Assembly (NCBI GenBank): GCA_949987705.1
Contig: OX465285.1
Location: 87,057,975-87,121,974, forward strand
DNA: 64,000 nt
Direction of reading: 5' to 3'
Origin: Thereva unica
Taxonomy: Eukaryota > Arthropoda > Insecta > Diptera > Therevidae
Shown here: positions 1-12,330 of the stretch, piece by piece
Numbering within the stretch: the stretch's first letter is position 1
Layout of the letters: the number at the start of each line of letters is the position of its first letter
Position numbers and translations under genes: made by a program
The notes under the pieces: generated by a model
Told to the model about the DNA's origin: nothing
Databases searched by the model: none
Seen by the model: the letters and a program-made list of their open reading frames with translations, nothing else

Positions 1-211
1 TGCTGTGACATTGTAGTTACAAGCAGCGGGATCAATCTCGATCACCGTTATGTCAGCCTCGTCCTCCTCCAGTGTGAGAGTAATATCATCATCTTCCACC
101 GAAAAAATATGGGCAAAGCCCCCCAGTATGTCCTCTGTCGTTGCTGGCGAAAGAACGCCTGAGATTTGGTTATCCTCTTCGGTTAAGAAAAAGGGTCTTT
201 TGGATGCAGGG
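1..211 (-). CDS. Possible partial exon of an unidentified acidic protein, off left edge
   Basis: The minus strand is open from about 211 to the window edge. It reads as an acidic stretch that includes the segment TTEDILGGFAHIFSVEDDD. Upstream, an in-frame stop lies near 230 and a weak acceptor-like AG lies at 198-197, so this could be an internal or last exon whose earlier exons I did not find. The plus strand is also open here (50-289), but it is serine-rich only because it is antisense to Asp/Glu codons, so I prefer the minus reading. I do not recognise the family; a transposon origin is possible. Confidence 0.35.
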
Positions 212-1056
212 TTGGTAGGTAAGTGCAATCAATATTACGTTTGGGATGGAGTTTCCACTTACAATTTGGTGTTAGAAAAAAGTGACTAAGGTGTTTCACT
301 GACGCGTTGGTCCCCTCGCAGCTACGCTCTAACTACTTCGAGGTTTCAGAAGGTATTAAACAGACAGTTTGTGTTATTGATCAGTCCTAAATTCTACCTG
401 TGCCTTGGCGCCTTTCAGTTCTGTTCTAGGCCAACACACTAGACCAACACAGATGACCCTTGGCCTAACCACGCTCTATAGAGGAAATAAATGATTTTTG
501 GTTTGCAAAAATATTGTCGACAAACGAAGAGAGATGTGGTTGTACTCTTCTTGACTTTAGCTGGATGGAAGGTCCACCGGAGGTTGCTCACTAGGTTTTC
601 TACTTACTTGAGAAGTTCAAAATCTTTCTGCTCAAGTCGGCAGCCAATAAATTCAGCTTAGGCCTCGTCCAGAATGACAAAAGGCTTAGGCTGAGTAAAT
701 GATTAATTCCTTACTGAGTTGTGACTGAAAGCAGTTTGTATGAAGCTAGACACGACTGTATTTTTTAAGTATGTATAAGATTAAAATTCGAGATGGGAAC
801 TGACATAAAAAAGCTAGTTCGCTTGAACAAACCCAGAACCCAACCACAGAATTGAAATAAAACACAATTAAATTTTCTCATTATGAATAAAATATTGTGC
901 AAAAATATGAAAACATTGGTATAGCAACAATTCGTACAATTCAACCAAAAGATATAATATTATAAAATAAAATACGAAAAAATTACCTTAATGATACGTT
1001 TCGTTATTGAATTACAGTAAAGCCATGTTATATAATAATTGCTCTAATTTTCTTTT
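212..1056. other. Unassigned spacer
   Basis: AT-rich non-coding sequence between the left-edge exon-like ORF and the 3' end of the TBC gene. I see no ORF, RNA gene or terminal repeat here. Confidence 0.5.
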
Positions 1057-1062
1057 TTATTT
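1057..1062 (-). terminator. Poly(A) signal of the TBC gene
   Basis: AATAAA on the minus strand, about 19 bases beyond the TBC1D15-like stop codon. Confidence 0.55.
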
Positions 1063-1080
1063 TTGGCTACTGGAAAAAGT

Positions 1081-4000
1081 TCAGTAATAAGACAAAAATA
1101 GTGATTGATTACAAGCTTCCTCCAGTTTTTGTTGTTTTAATTCCTGTTCCTCAGGTGTTGGATCCTTAACAATTTCATCGAAACCATCTTCAAAATCATT
1201 TTCTCTATCTTCCTTTATTGAATCGGTCAATTCATCACCGATAATACGTCGAATTTCATTTGTTAGACATTCAGATGATTTAATCTGATAGTAAATAGCT
1301 TCGGCTAGCTCAAGTGTACGTTTGAGATCAATTTTTGATGATAGTTCGTTGATGTGCTTCAGTATTTCGTTGAATTCGAAATTATTTTCAAAAATTGTAT
1401 CCTTTTGTTGATCTAATATTGCAATACCAACAAACAGATGGAAATTTTGGCATGGTAGACCAGTCCATAGGCATTCCCATAGCTCATAAATATCAGATAG
1501 GCAAAATTCACGCTTAAACCAAACTAATAGCCATCTAAAACAGAAATACATATTATCTGATCCATGCGCCTTGAGATATTCAAATAATTCTGGATTGCAG
1601 AATTGCAACAGAACGTTCAAGTCTAAAAGTTGTTGCTTCATGCCAGCCTGATCGATATCAAAGTTCGAGAATACAATATTCATAAATCCGACAAAACACC
1701 AAAATGCATCGACTTCGTCCAATTGAACGGCTAAAATTGGTGCTAGCAGATCGCTCATTCCTTGGACATAGCCGAGATCGAAGTTGTACATTACGTAAGT
1801 CATGAGGATTTCCTGAAGGATTTCTAAATTCGCATTACCTTCACCGGCAAAGAAATCGTAGGTACGATCGGTTCGCTTAACATCCTTTTCAATCTGACAT
1901 TTTCGATCGCGATATCCGGAAAAGTTACGTTCTTGTGTAACAGTCATCGATAGCCATTGAGCCTTCATTTGATAGTATTCTCCGCGCTTTTTCCTTTTCC
2001 GCTCTTCACGTTCTGCTGTTGTCTCGCTCCATTGATAGTAGTTTAAGAGGTACTTCCAGACTTCTACACGCAAGTGATGCTCCATTCCACCGCGAAAGAT
2101 TAATTCTTTAATTCGTGTTGGATCAGAAACTCGCCCATCTTCGGTTTGAAATTCTCGCCATTGTTTCTCGGTAAATGGTAGACCTGTGGATGTAAAGAAA
2201 AAAAGGTTAATGTGGCAATTCTAAGCTCAGGAATCAATCTCGTCACGTTAAGCTGCGATGTATAGTAGCAAGCTTAGTACAATAGTAGTTTTCTGGTTAT
2301 GAGGGGACATGAGAGGATTAAAGGAGGTGGCGATGAAACCTGCCTTTGCACTCTTGGACGGTGCAGGAGTTCGGAAATACTGACTGCAAGAGATTACTCT
2401 ACAGTCAAGTTCGAGTTCTATTTAGAAACGAGTTCGTAGTTTGTACGGAAAGGCGTCCTAGGAACGCAGAGTACCGCCATCAACAAAGCGTGAAGTATAA
2501 CCTATAAACTGGGACTTAGCAAGATTGAAATCATTCGCTCTCCGTCAGCTAATGGAAGAAAGAATTCGCCGCGACAAGCAAACTGATAGACTTTCATTGA
2601 TATGTCGGCTGTAAAGCCCTCCAGCTTATTTAGAGGAAATTTATATTTTTTGGACTTTTTCAGTGCAGACATAAAAGCCTTGGCTCCACGCTCGCTGGAT
2701 AATTTGACGATAATTGGAAGCTCAGAAAACATCTACGTAGGCAGATAGTTGATGGTTAACTATTGCAGCTATGCATGCATTTAATAAATTTGAGTGGATT
2801 ATCATCGGATTTCATGGGGATTCCTCGAACTATTACGTCACCGAGCCTCTGATGCTAATGGACGAAATCCAAGACAGACTTAGTTAATGCGAGTAGGTTG
2901 TTAGTGAGCTTCGCACCAGTTTTGAAGTCCGTTATCAGCTGTTCTACCTTGTAGATTCGAAATTGTAGGGTTCAACGGACTTGTTGATAACACCAATTTT
3001 GTTAGAGAGTTGAGTGCCATACTCTATAGAAACCCATGCAGATATCTAGAGTAACCAGGTTACCAGGTAACCAGTGAAAGGTTTCAAGAGTCTGGAAATG
3101 TTTATTTGGACATAAATTAAACAAAAATACCACAAACCTCTTCTTAAGATCCTTCTTTCCGGTAATCGATCCTTAAACGTTTCGCTGTTGTCTAATTGTT
3201 TACTTGGAGACTCATCAGATTTATCACCATCACCGTGACTTCTACTGAGAACAACCTCATAGTCATCATTACGTGTTGAGGTTCTTGGATTACGATGTAA
3301 ATGCGGTAGTGTAACTAAATCTGGAACTTTGGCAAATGCACCCAGCATATTAATAACCCATCCACCGGAGCCCTTAATCTCATCGATTTGCAGCTCCGCA
3401 AAAGTTTTCTGTAGCTTCTGCTTATCATCATCCAAAATTTCATAAATTTGCTTGTGTCCAGGCAATCTTCTTACAGCATGCAGATGCTGCAGTGCCCCAA
3501 CAAACAAATCAGCATTTCCATTCTGAAAGAAATATTCACTTTGGATGGACACATCATCTTTCAGGAACCGTATACACTGGCCACGTGATAATACTTCAAT
3601 TGCTTTGAGCTCAATTAAGTCAGTTCGCAGACATTTTGGTCTTGATGGTGATTCACACTTTGTATTAAAAATTTGACTTTCCGAAACTGTTGTGCGGCGT
3701 TCATAAATTCTATCTACAAGTGACCATTCGTCCTGATCCTGGGATTCATCATCGGTTATCATAATATCCCTGGGACGCCACTCAACACACAATCGACCAC
3801 TTGTCGGGCATTTTATTAGGCTTAATGATCCGCTAGTGTTTAATTCTGATATAAATTCAGCAGTTGCCTGCTTTAGTAATATACCGTCATGGGTGTACAT
3901 TATCTGGGGATTTTATTTGTTTAGTAAATTTTTTTTTGGGTATTTTTTTTTTCATTATTAGAAATTTTGTGTTTACCTGTGCAATGTCCAAAGACTCTAG

Positions 4001-4084
4001 GCTGTTTGTGGATGTCGTTTCTTCAGATCTAGCAGAAATACGTCGTCTAGACGAAGTGCTCTTATCGTTTGTCGGATCAAACAT
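1081..4084 (-). CDS. TBC1D15: TBC1D15/TBC1D17-type Rab GTPase-activating protein
   Basis: Three exons on the minus strand: 4084-3977, 3903-3138 and 2183-1081, with GT-AG introns of 73 and 954 bp. They join in frame to 658 residues, close to the roughly 690 of vertebrate TBC1D15. Residues about 37-290 match the N-terminal DUF3548-like region (WRPRDIM; FLKDDVSIQSEYFF). The TBC domain follows: the dual-finger motifs are visible as IEKDVKRTDR (arginine finger near residue 395) and YVQGM (glutamine finger near 432). Proteins of this family stimulate GTP hydrolysis on Rab7-type GTPases and act at late endosomes, lysosomes and mitochondria. The start is the only upstream ATG in frame and matches the divergent promoter. 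The C-terminus is acidic. The product class is clear; TBC1D15 versus TBC1D17 orthology is not meaningful in insects. Confidence 0.93.
2184..3137 (-). other. Second intron of the TBC gene, with an odd open stretch
   Basis: A 954 bp intron, far longer than the 73 bp first intron. A 76-codon minus-strand ORF lies at 2732-2502 (starts MFSELPIIVKLSSERGAKAF). It has no splice logic joining it to the TBC gene and I do not recognise it. It may be a remnant of an inserted element. Confidence 0.5.
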
Positions 4085-5440
<1,356 letters not shown>

Positions 5441-5639
5441 ATTTACCTTTAGTTTTTTTTGTGGTTAAGAATAAATAAGTTTTAAAGCTATTACTGAAAA
5501 TATTTCTTTGTATTTCAAGGCGTAAACCGTGAGTTTTGTCTGTTGAAGTAGATCTCTGGACAAAGGTGTGGTCTGTGGCCTATTTTGTGTTTTTAGGACT
5601 TGCCTTGCTGGCCTCTGCCGCAGTTACACATGAGAATCT

Positions 5640-5910
5640 TGAATCCGATGTCTAAATTTACGCGTCTTCTTTGATCCATGTCCCCGCAACGGATACGCTG
5701 CTGTCGGTGCCGCGGGGTCTCGAAATCTATTCACGATTCGTTTCCATTCTTGCTGGTTTTTGACGACGTCTCGAGCCTCGGAAATTGATAATCGTTGATT
5801 CTTTAGGTCACCCTCGATATTTTATAGCCAGGTTTCTGCGGTTATCATCTATTCGGCTTCCATTTTTGCGGTGTACTCCGTGTGACCCTGCATCTTGCTT
5901 CAATTGCGGA
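5640..5910 (-). mobile_element. Non-LTR retrotransposon 3' coding fragment
   Basis: This stretch is clearly similar to 63540-63700 near the other end of the window (shared runs around CTGTCGGTGCCGC and ATTCACGATTCGTTTCC). That copy encodes the C-terminal tail of a LINE reverse transcriptase on the minus strand. This one has more stops and frame breaks. Confidence 0.65.
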
Positions 5911-6334
5911 TCTATAGTCTATATGATATAATCAGTCGGTGTCCCGGGCGCCAACATAGTGACCTTCCTGCTGCTTTTGATTTTTGCATTTGGTCTTTGA
6001 TGCTTATGAGGAATCTGATAGACAACGCCCCCTTTTCAACTTTTAGCTATCTATATGTCGTATTGTGGTTGTTTTGATCGTTATCGCAGTCGTTACAAAA
6101 TTACGCACCCAAATAATGAAGCCTCTCCAATTATCATCCTTTTATCCAAAGTATTTCTTTTTAAATTACGCTTATGAATCTATAAAATATAGTTAAACAA
6201 AGATTATTATTTACAAAAACATTTACCCAGTTAAATAATTTCCAACACTTCCAACATCCAATAATTTATTTTCCCTCTTAAATCTGGCACTGCCCCCTTC
6301 AGTTCATTTACATAACGATAACGCAGTCCAACTT
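5911..6334. other. Spacer upstream of the Gemin8-like gene
   Basis: AT-rich, with no supported ORF. It probably contains the promoter and 5' UTR of the gene starting at 6403. Confidence 0.4.
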
Positions 6335-6402
6335 TTGACATTTCTTTCTTATAAGTTTTGTGACAGAAAAAGACGCAGTTTTCACTCAATTTCCATTAAA
6401 AA

Positions 6403-6885
6403 ATGCAGAAGGAAAAGTTATCAATCACGTCAAAACCGAAGGGCAAGGCCCGCTCGCTGCGGAGGAACCGGAGAAGGCGTCGCAATCGACAATTCCAGAC
6501 AAAAATTGGCCCAATTATTTCATCAATAGTGGCAAATGGAGGAGGAGCAGGTCAAACAACTTCATCGACAACAGCACAAACATCGCCGAATGCAACCAAT
6601 ACTGGTTTTGAACTTTGGCGTGAGACTTATCAAAATATCATTAGATGGCAGACAGAGCATCAGGGGGCATTCTGGAAAACTATGGCGAACAAGCTGAAGC
6701 GCGAAAATGAAGAATTAAAAGAGAAATTGCGGAGAATCGAGGAGGGCGAAAGTTCTGAGTTTTCTACATCCGACAGCGAGGAGGATCCGGTGGATGAGAA
6801 ATATTTAAAATTTATGGAAATCACGATGAAACATAGGGAAACGATGCGGCTAAAGAGGGAAACGGAGGAGGAGTCTGGCGGTTAG
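6403..6885 (+). CDS. Gemin8-like small protein (SMN complex)
   Basis: Open frame of 160 residues from ATG at 6403 (an in-frame TAA lies two codons upstream); AATAAA follows at 6915-6920. Layout: a basic N-terminal tail with an Arg run (residues 14-29), a Ser/Thr-rich linker, the segment ELWRETYQNIIRWQTEHQGA (about 71-90), a Lys/Glu coiled coil, an acidic Ser/Asp stretch, then a YLKFMEITMKHRE segment (about 133-145). That W..Y..W..H block followed by an acidic linker and a helix with KHRE is the pattern I associate with Gemin8, which bridges Gemin6/7 and SMN in spliceosomal snRNP assembly. An overlapping frame (6360-6611) is also open but has no ATG. The first 60 residues could be misframed if there is an upstream exon or a sequencing error. 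Confidence 0.6.
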   Translation: MQKEKLSITSKPKGKARSLRRNRRRRRNRQFQTKIGPIISSIVANGGGAGQTTSSTTAQTSPNATNTGFELWRETYQNIIRWQTEHQGAFWKTMANKLKRENEELKEKLRRIEEGESSEFSTSDSEEDPVDEKYLKFMEITMKHRETMRLKRETEEESGG

Positions 6886-7619
6886 GTATTTTTTAATTTG
6901 ATAAACAGAAAATGAATAAATAAAATTAAACACAAATAAATAAATGAATGAAAACTTTTACTTAAAATGTAGAGTTTTAAAATAATAAATAACATAATGA
7001 GATTACAAAACTCTTTGAATTTGCTTTGAGAATGTTTTATTTACAGGTGCTATCTGCTTTCTAGAAATTGTGTTCTCCATGCTTGGTGGTTGAGTGCACA
7101 CTATTCTATTTCTAGGTTTCAGACCATTTACTTGATGGTCATTGGTTCTAATGTGCCAAGGAGGATCTACAACGTTCTTTATTGGTACCAGTTATTTAGA
7201 TGCTACTTTTGCTGGCACAGCCTTGGCCGGGTGAGGAATAGCTTTGGCACGGGCACAGATTTAAAGAAATTAGGGACCCTCATGTCGAACAGGCTAATTG
7301 CGAAGGGAACAGATAAAGTTAGGTATATCCACTTCCTCTCCCCTTTCTCTTTTTCCTTTCCATTTCCCCTTCTCAAGTCAAGGTGTTTACCGTGCTAATG
7401 GCTACTTGGCTATCCAGTGGCTAAAGTGCTGGTGGCAAACGATTCCCTCCAATGCCCGGGCAAGGGTATAGGTGCCTTATCCTGGTAAGCTGCTTTGGCA
7501 CGATGGAACATCTTGAACTATTCGTGGGACCTTTTATAGAAAAATAACAATAAAAAACTTGCCTCCAGGTGGCGGCTCAAGAGACCAAAGCTGTGTTTTT
7601 AAAGACAGTAAGGTTGGTA
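6886..7619. other. Unassigned stretch
   Basis: The 3' flank of the Gemin8-like gene, then mixed sequence with a pyrimidine-rich run near 7335-7380. No supported coding region. It may be part of the decayed element that becomes recognisable at 7620. Confidence 0.4.
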
Positions 7620-8290
7620 AAGGAAAAAGGGGAGCTGTTGATTTTAATCTGAGGCTTCCAAATCCTTCTAAGTTGCATCGATAGAAGCAGGCCCCTCAAC
7701 TGCATCCGTGCAGATCCCCAGTGCCTCTAAGGAGACTAAAAAACGACCATGCCTTCTGGCTCTAAAGGCCCTCTAAGAGCAACACAGCGTACAAAGAATC
7801 CTTGCACGATCCAAGGGAGTTGCGAAGAGTGAAATCACCTAGAGGCAACAAGACTCAATAAGGTGGGCGACGCAGGTTGTTAGCGAGCATACTTTGCAAA
7901 CTGGGTACCCAACACAAAACCGTCAGAGGCTGAAGCGTTGAGGAACCGAATCACTCTAAGACTAAGCGTAGTAACAAAAGTAACATCAGTGCCGCGTGAA
8001 GCTTATCGCATGTGCCGATCAGAAATCTGTCGATCTCTATAAAATAGCCATATCCAGAATAGGAGAAGCATGGCCAGGTGCCAAACTCGAGGACGCTATG
8101 AGGGAGATCTCGAGTCGACCGAAAGCGGGTTGCTGGATGCCAAGGGAACCACCGAGCCTTAGGCTATTCTGGATATTATTCGTTTGAGAAACCCACAGCT
8201 ATATGCGTCAACCTGGAAGGTTACGAAACTGGAGAATCCGTAAGGGGATGGCCGAGCAGTTACACTCGTAATTACCAAGGAGCCTCTAAG
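7620..8290 (+). pseudogene. Decayed DUF4780-type ORF of a retroelement
   Basis: The piece 7996-8187 reads ADQKSVDLYKIAISRIGEAW and continues PGAKLEDAMREISSRPKAGC. This is the start of the DUF4780-type domain common in uncharacterised insect retroelement proteins. At about 8165 the frame shifts, and the next part of the domain (ILDIIRLRNPQLYASTWKV) continues in another frame. The upstream part (KKRPCLL-type basic, polar region) is broken by stops. I infer the N-terminal, gag-like ORF of a non-LTR element, now dead. Confidence 0.6.
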
Positions 8291-8348
8291 ACGTCATAGC
8301 TTAGGTTTGTCTTTGACATCTTGCCACTCAAGCCCCTTCTATTGGAGT

Positions 8349-8558
8349 CTATATGGCCTCCCGATCTACTTTGACGTTCAAATCTCCCAAGATGGTTTTT
8401 ACATCACACCAGGAGCAGGCATTAAGTTCCTGTACAAATACTACGAAGAATTCTTTCATCGTCCAGGGACTCTTCAATAGGTGCATGAAAATAGTGCTTG
8501 ATTTAGCTTTAAAATAAGCTTTATTCATTTTCTTCATCCTTGAGTGTCTAAATTCCAT
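8349..8558 (-). mobile_element. LINE endonuclease-domain fragment
   Basis: The minus-strand ORF ends with NACSWCDVKTILGDLNVKVD. The ILGDLN.KV motif is the GDFN-type motif of the apurinic-like endonuclease domain in RTE-related non-LTR retrotransposons. Only about 70 residues survive. Confidence 0.6.
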
Positions 8559-8559
8559 C

Positions 8560-11080
8560 TTCTACTATCCTATTCAAATATTTAACTGATCTACCCAATC
8601 CCCTCAACCTACTCCATTATTAATGGATATATTCACTACCAATAACGATATCAATTTCTCTGAAAAATTTTTTTTACCTTAAAACTACGAATTTTCATCA
8701 CCTGTCGTTAATCAATTTAAAAATTTTCGGGACTCGCGATCATTATTTTCACGTTACACGAAATTTCAATAAATCCACCGCAAGCCTGGAACAACATCTT
8801 GAGTGATCGATCGCGCTTATATGCATCGATATATGTGTGGTGATCTTCAGGGTTATGACCATAAAATGATCGAACAGCAGCAGGCCATTGAAGAACGTGG
8901 ATCAGATCAGCCCTCGGAAATTTTATTTTTTCAGTATTTTTTCCTCCCTCTCCGCACTTTTTACTCTATCTAAAAAAAAGAAAAAGAAAAGAAAAATTAT
9001 AAAAGATGAAACTGAAAACAAAAAAGAATTTTTCAATATGGAAATATCAAATAACACACACGGCAAAAGGTAATCGCGGTGTGCTCTCGGCCCGATCAAT
9101 AAGGGCAAGATCACCTCCGAACGAGCCCTAAACAATATTCATATAAAATATGCGAAATAAAACACAAAACTCCCGATCATGTGGCGTGTAATTTTTGAAC
9201 AAATGCAATCTTTCAGCGTGTGTTTTTTTTGGTTTTCTGCAGTGGCCAGATCACCGCTTATCGATCATTTTGGGGCGCAAGCATTGGGTACTTTTTGGGG
9301 ATTTTGATTTACGCGTAGCATCGACGATTACCGCGCGATCATTTTCTCCGATCTACCTGAGAATGAATGTCTGGGCATATTTTTTTAACTTGTGGATGAT
9401 CGCGCTGTCGGTTTAGAGAGCTTATGAGAGATCTGATAAAAAAAACGATGAACAAGACGCCCTAGGGTACACGTACAAACCACATCTGCTGAGAATATAA
9501 CGGCGATGATCAGTCCGTCGTTGTTGGGGCGAAAATGATGGCTTTATAATCGCAACAGATGCCCAGGCTTAATCATCTTCACACCCTCAGCCATATTTAC
9601 TTAAGATCTATCCAAGCTACAAGATAAATCGATTAATCGATCGATATATTAGCGCGCATACTCACATGGATTAGAGAGTGTGTGATTTTGTTTTAGGTTA
9701 GGATAAACGAATCCCGGGCGCGCAGATTTACTGAAACGACGACGACAACGACAACTGTGAAGCGGCCTGGGCATTGTCTAATGCCATCTCTCTGTGCCTT
9801 TGGTTAAGAGTAATCGGACAAGTCTCAGATTCTAACAGGAGTGCGAAAGGCCATGGCCTGACATTTTATTGAATTTGTGTCTTTGGCGGGTCGGCGGACT
9901 CTCCACACCATTTTCGAATAGAAAAAAGGGAATCCACAACCCGAATCACGGAAAATCGTGAATTTGTTTTCTGTGATAACACATGTTGGGGTCTTGCTTC
10001 ACCGCAAAATGCTTTTAGTAGTTTTAGAGTCTCTGAAATAGATGTGCGGCGACACAGCACAACACACAGCATTTACGGAGAGAAAAAAGAGGTCGCGGCC
10101 ATCCTCAAGCTGTAAAATAAAATTCTAGAAGCATACTATATAGACAACAACAGGCACCGCGATATATAGTCACACATGGGGACGTCGCCATGGAGGAAAA
10201 TCTACCCAGACTTTTCTTCTTTTTAGTCAAACTCAACCCAATGAAACAAACTCGCAATTTTTATACTTTTGGTATGCATTGATTTTGTGTCGTTGGTGGT
10301 GGGTTTTGTTGGTTTTCTTTCAAAGACTATATATTCTGTTCAAACTTTTTCAAAAGATATTCCTCTCCTCGCCGTGTGTCTATCGCGGCAAAAGAAGCGA
10401 TATACTCTCAATGAAGTAATTCAATGGATGTTCATGCGGACCTTTCTTCTTCTTCTGCTTATTATTATTTTTTCGTTTTTTTCGTAATGGGATTCCACAA
10501 GGTGCTATACTAGACTCTTGTGTTGTCCTAGAAATGTTCTTCGATCGTGTTCACGGATGTGTCACTGGATTTTGTTGACCATAAATCCTCGGAATTGATG
10601 ACTATTGAGATCCTGGTTCAATGTTAAAAGCGATCTCGACGCTGTGTGCTCGGTGAAGAGAGTTCGCTACGTTCCATCGATACTGTTTTCTAAATTTGAA
10701 TGTTTGTTAATTACTTTTTTGGAATAGAGGTTTTTTGTCACGCTTTTTTGATTAGCCAGATTTAAGTGTATTTAAAGGGTTTTTATTAAGGAAGGAGTCT
10801 AGTAGTGGAGATTGCACGTTTAAGAGAATGGATTGAACAATAAAAGGAAATGGGTGTTTATTGCTTGATATGCACATTAAATTCAAATTTTTTCTTGGGA
10901 AACGAAAGGCTAACCTGCACTATCCATAGGCTTTGTAACATCACTACCAGGTAAACTGAAATTTGTCTGATTAAAGCAGATCACATTCGCCTATGAATTC
11001 CGAAGTTATGCAGTCTGCTCACCATCGTCATTGGTGCTACATCCCTCTGACAGCCTTGGCCTCCTTTAGAATTTTCTTGC
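8560..11080. other. Long non-coding stretch
   Basis: About 2.5 kb with no convincing ORF, repeat end or RNA gene. It is unusually rich in GATC/GATCGA motifs between 8700 and 9700, and it has two small CGACGA runs near 9735. It could be intergenic or intronic regulatory DNA; nothing in the sequence decides this. Confidence 0.4.
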
Positions 11081-11089
11081 ACACAAGCT

Positions 11090-11520
11090 TGAAGTAGTAA
11101 AACCATTTACCTACCTCGGGCCAATAGTACCTAGTAGCTGACAACAGCATGGCATCAGAAATACTCGCACGACTGCTAAAGACCGACAAAGCCACTTTAT
11201 TCCATCAAGGCTGTTCAAATCCAAGCATGGTTAGAAGAAAACTTCTGCTATGTAAGACGATGGTCTTATCTGAAACTCCCGAGATTTGTTGTTTAGGCGA
11301 GAAAGGACCATTCCGGAGACTCTACGGTAACAAGATCTACGAGTGCTACGTGTGGACACGGCATCTAAGAGTGAAGATGAACTTGCTAAGAGTGAAGATG
11401 AATTTGTTCGGAAAGTTCTCTACCCGTAAGATTTTTGGGGCGGAAGATCGAGGGAGACCCAAACTCCACTGGAAGGCTGGCGTACACCCGGACGTCTAGA
11501 GAGAGCTTAGGAATGCCTAA
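11090..11520 (+). mobile_element. LINE reverse-transcriptase C-terminal fragment, decayed
   Basis: Reads in pieces. A VKPFTYLG segment near 11097 is followed by ASEILARLLKTDKATLF, a LLLCKTMVLSET segment, FRRLYGNKIYECY and finally EDRGRPKLHWKAGVH. This order is the tail of jockey/RTE-type reverse transcriptases (YLG, YKTM, RKI.G, GRPKL.W). There are several frame and stop breaks. Twelve codons around 11380 contain a small duplication (RVKMNLLRVKMNL). Confidence 0.65.
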
Positions 11521-11813
11521 ATGAATGACATCGTCTTAGAATCGGGTCCGGTAGGGAGAACAGTTGCTAGAGGCCAACACCTGATCCTGGTTGTAGTGCT
11601 GTCAAAGAAGAAAAATAATAAAGGTTGGTGTTTTTAGACGAATCTATAATTACCGTCAAGAGAGCGGTGCTTCTTATTTAAAAATGACCCTACAGACGGC
11701 CGAACACCCATGATTTTGCTGCTCGACTGATGCAAGATTCTCACAAACACCAATCCATCGTAAAAAAGGGGGCTTTTAAAGCGGACGCCCTGGGGATTCT
11801 GAAGGCCTGCCAG

Positions 11814-12030
11814 GGCTTCGGTGGCCTAGGGAGTAAGGCGTCTGGCTACTATCCCAGAGGTCCCGGGTTCGAATCCCGGCCAGCCCCACGGTCCTTCCCT
11901 TTTCCACTTTCCCACCTACATAACTTTTCTTCTTTCTTCTTCTTTCTGTTCATTCCTGATTCCTTCTGTCAGCCTTCCTTAGCCCTTCCCCGCTCCACTA
12001 AAGCTCATGGCATCGGTTGGTTGATGAGAT
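11814..12030 (+). repeat. tRNA-derived SINE, copy 1
   Basis: The head has pol III promoter boxes: an A box in TGGCCTAGGGAG (about 11822) and a B box GGGTTCGAATCCC (11875-11887). A perfect anticodon-type stem TCTGG/CCAGA with an 8-base loop lies between them. The body is pyrimidine-rich. A diverged copy lies at 29434-29640 and shares both head and body, which marks a SINE rather than a tRNA gene. Confidence 0.8.
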
Positions 12031-12269
12031 TCAACTCGTTTTAGGAGGCATAACACTCCAGCGAGTTGTTTCTCGATGCCCCGATGTCAAAGTCGCGATA
12101 GTAATGGTTGGAAGTAGGTGGACTAAAAAATATCGCGGGTAGGTTGTGGCAGTTCCTTCCTCCTCGACTAGAGCTGCTGTTCGACATTGCACTCTATACG
12201 AAGAAAATAGATTGTCAACAGTATAAAGGGTCTTTCCTGAGACTCTAATCTTTCACATAAAAAAAAATT

Positions 12270-12330
12270 AAAATTGCGCCCGGTGCAAGTGCACCATTTG
12301 CACTATGAAAGCGCCACCTATGATGGAAAG
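12270..12330 (+). mobile_element. hAT right-end remnant
   Basis: Contains GCGCCCGGTGCAAGTGCACC followed by TATGAAAGCGCCACC, the same right-end sequence as at 59065-59116 and 62339-62386. No left end is visible nearby. Confidence 0.65.

Noticed and set aside
50..289. Serine-rich plus-strand ORF
   Set aside because: It is the antisense shadow of acidic codons on the minus strand; the Ser runs come from Asp codons read backward.
11814..11890. tRNA gene
   Set aside because: A and B boxes are good, but the anticodon loop has 8 bases, the acceptor stem pairs poorly, and a second copy with the same non-tRNA tail exists. It is a SINE head.
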